NCBI GenBank assembly: GCA_021234155.1
Contig: JAJEKV010000008.1
Location: 24,076,618-24,140,617, forward strand
DNA from: Isoetes taiwanensis
Lineage: Eukaryota > Streptophyta > Lycopodiopsida > Isoetales > Isoetaceae
Length of the DNA: 64,000 nt
Direction: 5' to 3'
Numbering within the stretch: position 1 is the first letter of the stretch; every line of letters begins with the position of its first letter. Below, in pieces: positions 56,682 to 64,000 of this stretch. Position numbers and translations under genes: made by a program. Below the pieces are notes generated by a model. It was given only the letters and a program-made list of their open reading frames with translations. It did no database searches and was not told the origin of the DNA.

Positions 56682-57830
56682 TAGCTGGCCATGCGGGATT
56701 CAGCGGTGCCAACCGCTAAGTGGGAGGTGATCAGCATGGATTTCATCACAGGACTCCCAAGGACCGTAAGAGGGAAAGACGCTTTGATGGTAGTAGTCGA
56801 CAAGTTGTCGAAAATGGCACATTTTGTGCCTTGCAGAACCACAGATACCGCTATGGATACAGCGAAGCTCTGCACCAAAGAGATCTTCAGGCTTCATGGC
56901 ATGCCAAGGGAGATTATCTCCGACAGGGACCCCAAGTTCATGAGCGCCTTTTGGCAAGTTCTCTTTACGACGATTCAGACCAAGCTATCCATGAGCACGG
57001 CCTATCATCCGCAGACGGATGGCCAAACGGAGCGGACCAACAGGATTCTGGAGGACATGCTACGGAACTATGTCTGGAACAAGCAAGGTATGTGGGAAGA
57101 ATTTATTCACTTGGTGGAGTTTGCCTACAATAGCACCAAGCAAGAATCATCCCAAATGTCACCGTTTATGATCAATTACGGCTACCAATGCCTAACTCCA
57201 GACACTTAGCACAACCCCGTGTCAAAAGTAGAGGTTTCGCAGCAGATGTTGTCCGACATGCAGCAGTTAGTGGAAGAAGTTCGAGGGTATCTTCTGGCAG
57301 CAAGAAGTCATCAAAAGAGCATCGCCGACAAGCATCGAACAGTTAGAGAGTTCAAAGTTGGCGAAGACGTATGGCTGAAGATCAAGGTAAAGCAGGCGAA
57401 GCTCCGCATCGAAAATTGCAAGAAGCTTGCTCCAAGGTGGGCTGGACCTTTTAGAATAGTCAAGAGAGTAGGTAATCAATCCTACAAGTTAGATTTGCCA
57501 GCACACCTAAAGATTCATAAGGTCTTCCACGTAAGTTTGTTGAAGAAGCATACTCCAAATCCAGACGAAGTCTTGGACACTCCAACGTTGTTGGAAATGA
57601 CGGAGCAGCTGGAAATAGTTCCAGAATTGATTCTTGATAAAGCCTTCAAGAAAACGAGGAGATCAGAGTTTCTCCAATATTTGGTCAAGTGGAAACACTT
57701 GCCAGTGGAAGACGCGACATGGGTACTTAAGAAAGATCTAGTAAAACAGTACCCACAATTTATGGAGCAATGGGACGGCAAGGTCATCTCCGAAGAAATC
57801 GGGTCAGGCATGTCGATTTGTGTAGATTAA

Positions 57831-58698
57831 GTCTATGTGTAGTTATGATTAATCTACGCATGCAACCTATGCTAGGTATGGGTCGCATGCGTTGTTACCG
57901 ATGATGAGACCACTACGGTGATCTCTAGGGCGTGGTGTAATGCCAATGTAGGCATGACCGCGTTTCCGCTTGGATGAGTGGAAGAAGATTAGAAAGTCTA
58001 CTTCTGTTCCACGGAAGTAGACGACCTCGAGAGAAAGGAGGTCATTGAGGAATGCATTGATAGGAAAAGCACCTCTAGCCCCATATATGCTTTGATAGGA
58101 GGAATCTGGCCTTCCCGCCCCAATACGGGAAGGACCTATCCTCCACGCTGGGCAACTAAAGGTGTAGGCATGAGCGGCATATAGGCATATAGGCGCTGTC
58201 TCCACGGCCACGATGGAAGATTCACCCTCTTCCTACGCCGGGAGATTAGCCATGCATCCATGTAGATAGGTGGGGTGGTCACCATATAACCAAAATTTCT
58301 ATTAATAATTAAAATGGTAATAACGTAGTGTCGACCTGCAGGCCAATAGAGCGCTCCGGAGGGCAAGGAGGTCGAGCTACGAAGACTTGCAACACAAATT
58401 TTGTTGGAATGTGTTGCAAGGAATGAAGAGTACCTCGAACGATAATTATATATATATGAAATGTTAAAATTTTGATAAACAAAATTGTCATGATAAGTGA
58501 ATTATTGAGTAACTTGTTTTAAGGATGTTATGAATTGATAAGTTATTTCATAAGTTAAGGGCGTAATAATGTTCTAAAAATATTACCTTAGGGTAATTTT
58601 AATAAATGTGTAGGTATTATATTGTATGCATCAAGTTGGTTGCAGGTTAGGACGTTTCCAAGGTGGGGAGACCCACGATGCTGCGGACAACATCATTT
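57831..58698. other. Untranslated region between pol and 3' LTR
   Basis: No coding signal. AT-rich tail from 58430 to 58640. Confidence 0.5.
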
Positions 58699-58712
58699 CA
58701 AGGTGGGGAGAA
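58699..58712 (+). promoter_or_regulatory. Polypurine tract
   Basis: CAAGGTGGGGAGAA immediately before TGTGACG, the expected position and type of the plus-strand primer. A second, similar AAGGTGGGGAGA lies about 42 bp upstream (58659-58670). Confidence 0.7.
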
Positions 58713-60412
58713 TGTGACGTTCCAGCACAGTATACGGTCCCAGGACGTATACTGTACTGCCCCGTCACGCGTACACGCTACCCCGACTGACGTGTACGCC
58801 GACGTGTAGCCAGGTGAGTAGCCCTAGGGGGGCAACTTGCAAGGTATGTGCAATTGTAATTAATGTGCACATTTACCAATGTACACATTCATTAAGGTGC
58901 ACACCACCTAGCCATTAAAGGCAAGTGGGCCCATTCCCAATTATCCCACATGCTTAAAGGGATAATTGGAAACCCTAGCCCTAACCCCTTGTCTATTTAG
59001 GTTAGGAAAACCCTAACTTGCTATTTTCATCCATAGGGTTTTAGAGCTCTGTTTTGGCTGCCCCAGGAGCCAAAACCGCCTCCCAGACTCTGTCTGAGCG
59101 AATTGCACCATTAGTTTTCCTTGTTAGCTCCACCTTCAAGCAGTTCAGCAGGATGGTCGAACTCAGGTCAGGAGGAGCAACCCAAGGATCAGGTATTTAG
59201 TCAATTTAATAGCTTAAACCATCTTCCAGTCATAGAATCAGTAGGTTTAGCCTATTAAATTGCCCATAGCAACCATCTAGATTCTCAGATCCCAGACACT
59301 AACTAAAGAACCTAACTCTATGATGTAGATTAGATCTAGTTCTTTAGTTCTTCTGTGATGTATATGGATGATGTATCTCTCTGAACGCCTTGTATTGGGA
59401 AGGGGGGTAGAGGCCCTAAAGCTTGGTAGTTGATGCTCCTAGAAGTAGCCTCTCTAGCACACTGTAGATTCGGCCTGTGTACAAGAACCACACCTGGTTG
59501 TGGGTGAAGGGGCCAGACTGGCTAAGAAGGGGGTTCATGTCCTGGCTCTTGAATGATCCCTCTGGTGTGTAAGGCCTACCAGGGATCATTGTGACTAGGT
59601 CTAATGGCTTACCACTGAGTGCGGGTAAGGCATGGACTCGACACCCGTGAAGTGGTGTACACTTTCCAGTGGGTTCAGTCGAAGACGGGCAGTGGCCCTC
59701 TAGTCACCTTGAGTCAGTATGTAGATCTCTGGAGGGAGTGATCCCTTCCTGCCCCATCGGAACTGGGAGGATGAGACCCAGGAGTAGCCCCTTTGGCTAT
59801 GCATCCGGCGGGCTACAGTCAGGTCCCGACACTTTTCAGCCTACTCTGCAAAGTGTGCACAGGAGGGGCGGATGGATTGGACAACCCTATGCTATGTTCA
59901 TATGCCAGCCAAATCCATTGCCATGAACTCTGTCTGCAATGAACTCTGGAGACCCAAGCCATCAGTCATCCATTCGAGTCTGAGCCTTGGGTAGGACCCC
60001 TATGTATGATGCTGATCATTGTCTATGCAGATGTTGATGCACCACCCTGCGAGGTGGATATATGATTATGTTGTATACTGACATGTATGTTTACGCTTCC
60101 GCAGCTAGGTAGGCCCTGAGGGAGACGGGGTAAAATGACCCCTTCACTCTTCCCACTGGAGACCCAGTACGGTCACAGTGATATGTGGAGGGCCCTGTAT
60201 CAGCATGGAGCCGGTATGGGGGAAGAACTCCTGTTTGTATACGGTGCGGGCCTGAGGGAGACGGGGTAAAATGACCCCTTCACTCTTCCCACTGGAGACC
60301 CAGTACGGTCACAGTGATATGTGGAGGGCCCTGTATCAGCATGGAGCCGGTATGGGGGAAGAACTCCTGTTTGTATACGGTGCGGGCATCGTATACGAGT
60401 AGGGATGTCCGC
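58713..60412 (+). repeat. 3' LTR (complete start)
   Basis: Starts TGTGACGTTCCAGCAC. The first 90 bp hold two perfect 9-bp inverted repeats: CAGTATACG (58728-58736) with CGTATACTG (58746-58754), and GCGTACACG (58769-58777) with CGTGTACGC (58791-58799). From 58805 it parallels the 5' LTR. It ends near GATGTCCGCGG; the exact end is blurred by divergence and by pair 19. Confidence 0.88.
60115..60386. repeat. Perfect tandem duplication, 136 bp (pair 19)
   Basis: Bases 60115-60250 are repeated at 60251-60386 inside the 3' LTR. The 5' LTR has one copy. Confidence 0.95.
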
Positions 60413-60419
60413 GGTGATG

Positions 60420-60863
60420 CCAAGGTGGGATTTATGTGCATGATAATGACCGGTTTTTCACTTGGGCCAAAGTAGCTGCGTCCCATATCTTTTGAGAAAA
60501 ACGACCATTGAGATATTGTTGCAAAAGCTCGGGATCGGCCCGGCAAGCATCGGGCGGTGCTCGGTTGCCGCATTAGCGGGCAAACCATGTAGTGCAATGC
60601 TCTTTCCAACATCGTTTCAAGCGAGGAGATTGACCATGGCAAGTGCAAGAACATGATACCTAACATCATCCATGTGATGCACCTTGCAGATATAGTGGAG
60701 ATGGCGCTTCATGGCGAGAATGTTGAATGTCTCTTTAAAAAGAAGATTTCTCATAATGAGAGACTTTGTCTAGGATGCCTAGACCTTGAAATTGAAACAG
60801 AAAATATGCTTTTTTGGAATGTTCAACATATGAGAGTATCAGAGTTAAATATGGTATATAGCG
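60420..60863 (+). mobile_element. L1 ORF2 C-terminal relic
   Basis: The plus frame at 60653-60874 reads ALHGENVECLFKKKISHNER, then LCLGCLDLEIETENMLFWNV. This has the spacing of the zf-RVT zinc-binding module (C-x2-C ... HLFW-type ending) of L1 ORF2. Nothing recognisable between 60420 and 60650 apart from similarity of its first bases to 2930-2945. Confidence 0.5.
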
Positions 60864-61033
60864 TTACACTTTAAGAGAGTTACTAATATGTCTGCTCATA
60901 AATTGAGCCCTTACCTTAATGATGTTTGGATGGAGCATATGAACATTGTCAGCTTAACCTCATGGAGAATTTTGACATTTTAGGCACTTGTATTTAAGTT
61001 TACACTTTAAGAGAGTTACTAATATGTCTGCTC
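60864..61033. repeat. Short direct duplication, 136-bp offset (pair 20)
   Basis: TTACACTTTAAGAGAGTTAC and the following 14 bases occur at 60864 and at 61000. Confidence 0.9.
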
Positions 61034-61258
61034 TATTTGCTTACCATAGAGGCCCGAGGGCCTCAAATGGCTTCATTAATAAATTAAAAATAAAAATAAA
61101 ATTAATTAGAATTAGAATTAGACTTCGGATTAAGTGCCTGAATATATATATTCCATTACAGTATGTATGTATTTGCTTACCATAGAGGCCCGAGGGCCTC
61201 AAATGGCTTCATTAATAAATTAAAAATAAAAATAAAATTAATTAGAATTAGAATTAGA
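61034..61258. repeat. Direct duplication, 136-bp offset (pair 21)
   Basis: Bases 61034-61122 recur at 61170-61258 (89 identical bases). The unit ends in AAATAAAAATAAAATTAATT, resembling a degenerate LINE poly-A end. Confidence 0.95.
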
Positions 61259-61379
61259 GTTAAATAGTCCCTCAAAAATGTAGCGGGGTTATAACTTTCT
61301 CACTCAATGGCTCTATCTTTGGGGTTTTAAATATATATGCTTCTATAAATCCAAAAAAAAAAAGGAACCTCTACGGCTT

Positions 61380-61860
61380 GACATTAACTCTTGGCTAACC
61401 AATCAACCTCCTATGGATTGGATAGTAGCAGGAGACTTTAATAATACCCCTACTTGGGATATGAAGTTAGGAAACAAAATTAACATGTCATGCACTAAAA
61501 AGTTAAATTGGGTGAGTTTTCATTATCTCAAACTGTTCAAATCATGTTCCTTTTCTATATCGATTTATTCATGGTCAAATAAGCAAAGAGAATTATGCTC
61601 GTGTCTCTTGTGGATGGACAAATTTTATATATCTAGTCCTTTTTCTTCTTTTTTGGCATATTTTTGTTATGTATCCCGATTGATGGATGTACCTCTATCT
61701 CGGATCATCAACTTTAGTTTCTTCCTGCTTTCGTTTGACCAAAGCTCCTAATCTGGTAACATCCCTTACAAAATAACATGGGAGCATTATGCCAAAGGCT
61801 ACTCATTTCACGAGGCTATCAATACTTTTCATTATTTAATGAATGCCATAGGCGTGAGGG
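61380..61860 (+). mobile_element. L1 endonuclease relic
   Basis: MDWIVAGDFNNTPTWDMKLG at 61413 is the GDFN motif of an L1 APE endonuclease. FSISIYSWSNKQRE and LLWMDKFYISSPF follow, corresponding to the family's TWSN and LDRFYIS motifs. The frame stays open to 61751. A different L1 family from the one at 40-43.7 kb. Confidence 0.75.
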
Positions 61861-61954
61861 CTATGGCGGGCGGGATGCGATTTTAAGGATTCCCTTGCTT
61901 CATATATCATGCTTCATAAAGTTGATAGATACAAGCGCTACGTGTGGATGGTAG

Positions 61955-62345
61955 TGCCATTTTAATTGTTGCACGGTACTTTTCCACCTCGTCATCACCT
62001 TTCTATGATGACTATGATGTAGGCTAGAATGATCCTTATGGTGATCTTTATGATGACATTGCTCAAATCAAACAATTAGGGCATGCTATTCTTCTTGGTG
62101 ACTTCAATTCGCCTTTGCTCCAATGCAAGGCTGCTCAACTTATATTTGAGCCACGTTTATCGCTTTGATGCTAACAACACGGTCTCAACATTTGGAAGGG
62201 AGCTCATCTAATTGTGTTAAGTCTTCGGATGGTAATTTGTAATGGCTTAGAGCAATGGCCACACTCTAAAGTTATTACATGCAAACATGCTAGGTAGGGT
62301 AGTGGTACTAGTATTGTTGATTATGTCATTTTCAAGTGCAATCCT
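61955..62345 (+). mobile_element. Pentamer-LINE-type endonuclease relic
   Basis: DPYGDLYDDIAQIKQLGHAI then LLGDFNSPLLQCKAAQL (about 62030-62145) matches EPYVDLYDDIQQDA/DFNAPRQG at 18.76 kb and keeps the GDFN motif better. Stops downstream. It lies directly after the L1 relic, so two LINE classes are interleaved. Confidence 0.7.
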
Positions 62346-63820
62346 TTGATCACATTTCAGATTTTTCAATTGGCACAACACATAGAGATAAGGAGATAAA
62401 TTGACCACTATCTACTTTTGTGTCATTAAAGTGGCTCTTCTTCAAAATGAAAAATTCATTGCATGATTTCACTACTTTCTATCAAAGCATTGAGATGAAC
62501 CATTGTAGTCAATGAAGTCCTTTTATTCCAAATTTAAAATGATTAAGCGATGGATTAAAAGTGGTCTAGGTTTAGACACTTGGTAAAGTATTTGAGAGAG
62601 AGAGTCTCTCCTTCAATAGATGAGGAAAATAAAGGGATCTTTACGCAAGATGATCCTCATAATAATAATCTTTAGATTGGTAAAGAAATCTTGGAAAGAC
62701 ATCTTAAAAACATTGAGGAATTGGATGCTAAGCGTGCTATAATTAAATGTAAAATAAATACAATGGTGTTTTTGACAATGGTAGCTCAAGTTTTTCTATA
62801 GGTTGCGGGGAATAGGTTACTCAAGTTCGATCTTCCAAGTTAGAAATAGCGATTGGTGCTTCTTTAGACAAACCCTGATGAGATCAAGAATTTCTTTCTC
62901 AACAACTATGCCTCCTTGTTTTTGTGTAGTATTGCATCTCAAAATGAAACTATTCTTGATAAGTTTAAAGCTTTATTGGACTCTATTATACCTTCGAGGA
63001 GGCATGGTATAAATTAGTGGCTATGCTTAGCCATTTGGCTAAATTTGGACTTGACCATTAGGGCTTTGACCATTTTTATAGGATAAAAATCTAATAACAA
63101 CACTTATAATGTCACTAGTTGTCTTGACATTGAATCGATGTTACATGTGTAACAACTAGTGATACTACAAGCGATGCTAAACATCTATAGCATCATAACA
63201 AAACCTCTTGACACTATTTGTGATGCAAATAATGACTTTATTCCTAACACAAATTCGTCACTGTAGTGTCATTTGTATATAAATGTCACCAATAATGTAA
63301 CCGTAGTGTATATTTACCATTTAACATTCAAATTACGGACAAGGGGAAAAGATTGGCAGCAAAAGGTGTATAAAGAGTTGGGCATGAATAGTAGAGATCA
63401 TTGGGAGCAATCGGGGCGATATCTTATCCCATCAATTTTCGCAAAGGTTACAGGGTGCCTTGATACGATTCTTAACTTTTTAGATGTTTATATGGTCTTA
63501 AAGTAATATTTTAGTAGATAAGCAGATCAACTTGTATTCACAACATCATCCACAAGCTGATGAACAAGATCGGGGAAAGAGTTAGTCTTTGGGATACAAA
63601 GAATATAGGAGCACAATTAACTACCCAACCGAATCCATTGGGTTGTGGCAAAACACAAGCACTACTGACAAATACAAAGATCGGCATCGACTTGCGGCCC
63701 TCGGTGCTAATCTCGCTACTCCAAGTAGCCCTGATCGAGAAAGCAATCGCAAATTACGTAATATCGTTGTAGCGATAATCTATGAGCGGATGAACTATGA
63801 GATGTGCCACCCCAATTGAA
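62346..63820. other. No gene identified
   Basis: AT-rich. Possible further LINE decay up to about 63010, with short frames at 63273-63506 and 63560-63819 lacking recognisable motifs. Confidence 0.35.
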
Positions 63821-63839
63821 AACTAGACTTGAGATATGT

Positions 63840-64000
63840 CCAACCAAAGTTTAACTTCTAATTATATATCTCTCCACGACTTTAGCCCTTGGCACCTCCA
63901 AACCGGAGATTTTCGAGACTCAACCTTGTTGCGAGATGGCGGAGGAGCAAATCAAGATAATTCACGAGCTAATTCTCGACAAGGCATTTAAGAAGACAAG
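63840..64000 (+). mobile_element. Second chromovirus copy, integrase C-terminus (runs off the window)
   Basis: The frame ending at the window edge reads KPEIFETQPCCEMAEEQIKI and then HELILDKAFKKT. This matches the segment just before the chromodomain of the 47-60 kb element (TEQLEIVPELILDKAFKKT, about 57.60-57.66 kb), including the exact LILDKAFKKT. The upstream part is not clearly integrase, so this copy is truncated or rearranged at its left. Confidence 0.8.

Larger units (their letters stand above)
54432..57830 (+). pseudogene. Ty3/Gypsy pol: protease, RT, RNase H, integrase, chromodomain
   Basis: Aspartic protease with DSGSSHNFA (Asp codon at 54465) and a second-half IIGMEYL. RT at about 54.98-55.86 kb: [40 protein letters not shown] and [13 protein letters not shown] (motif A), then MPFGLSNAPATFMRLMNDIF and VFFDDIPC (motif C). 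RNase H remnant to 56.4 kb (HYLLGRKFQLIPNHQSLQYV). Integrase: HDTHNSPIAGHAGF (part of the HHCC zinc region; the Cys half is missing), MDFITGLP (first Asp, 56739), DRDPKF (second Asp, 56922) and ILEDML (Glu, about 57050). A TAG at 57207 interrupts the same frame. Then a GPY/F module (WAGPFRIVKRVGNQSYKLD) and a chromodomain (EFLQYLVKWKHLPVEDATWV) to the stop at 57830. The RT is split by pair 17 plus a 1-bp loss near 55514. Confidence 0.92.
47167..60412 (+). mobile_element. Ty3/Gypsy chromovirus LTR retrotransposon
   Basis: Approximately 13.2 kb element: 5' LTR, primer binding site, about 4.2 kb of pre-gag sequence with hairpins and extra ORFs, gag, protease, RT, RNase H, integrase, chromodomain, 0.9 kb untranslated, polypurine tract, 3' LTR. 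The domain order and C-terminal chromodomain place it among chromoviruses (Ty3/Gypsy). Several frameshifts, one internal stop and a deletion in the integrase zinc region mean this copy is not autonomous. Some damage coincides with 136-bp duplications and may not be real. The 5' LTR lacks its first ~95 bp. Confidence 0.9.

Noticed and set aside
1393-61258. 136-bp duplications as a novel biological satellite or nucleosome-scale amplification
   Set aside because: The repeated sequences are unrelated to each other and only the offset is constant, which fits an assembly parameter far better than a sequence-dependent process.

Overview
This looks like nuclear DNA of a land plant with a large, repeat-rich genome. 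Evidence: a spliced cytosolic ribosomal protein eL36 gene with plant telo-box motifs just upstream; fragments of a plant-type YrdC/Sua5 gene and of a SLC25A44-like mitochondrial carrier; a chromodomain Ty3/Gypsy element; and many LINE fragments. One LINE family has an organisation unusual for seed plants, so a fern, lycophyte or other non-flowering plant seems more likely than an angiosperm. That is inference from the repeats, not a species call.

Layout: 1-3.2 kb, exon-like scraps and two LINE 3' ends. 5.2-13.5 kb, three related blocks of exon-like sequence; blocks B and C lie in a 2.6 kb near-identical segmental duplication whose edges are poly-T tracts next to a SINE-like repeat. 14.5-22 kb, a carrier pseudogene in a dispersed repeat that is split by a four-unit tandem repeat and the longest LINE of the window (ORF1 zinc knuckle, endonuclease, reverse transcriptase, pentamer tail). 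22-29 kb, sparse sequence, another LINE fragment and two clusters of a GGGTTCGC/GCGAACCC hairpin. 29.7-30.2 kb, two good exons of a YrdC-domain gene. 32-35.6 kb, LINE debris and the second copy of the dispersed repeat. 35.95-36.43 kb, the intact eL36 gene (minus strand). 37-43.7 kb, a minus-strand LINE and a plus-strand L1. 44-44.9 kb, a degenerate AGATTC-rich tandem array. 47.2-60.4 kb, an approximately 13 kb Ty3/Gypsy chromovirus with long LTRs and about 4 kb of unusual sequence before gag. 60.4-63 kb, LINE relics. The right edge enters a second chromovirus copy.

The most striking structural observation is that 21 direct duplications, scattered over unrelated sequence, all have exactly the same 136-bp offset. 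This strongly suggests an assembly artefact (untrimmed contig overlaps) rather than biology. Because 136 is not a multiple of 3, it explains several apparent frameshifts in the retroelement ORFs.

Only eL36 looks like a complete functional host gene. Candidates for something undescribed are the unidentified triplicated exon block (5.2-12.3 kb), the hairpin-repeat clusters (25.5-28.7 kb), and the paired hairpin/TATA/ORF modules inside the chromovirus (49.0-52.9 kb).
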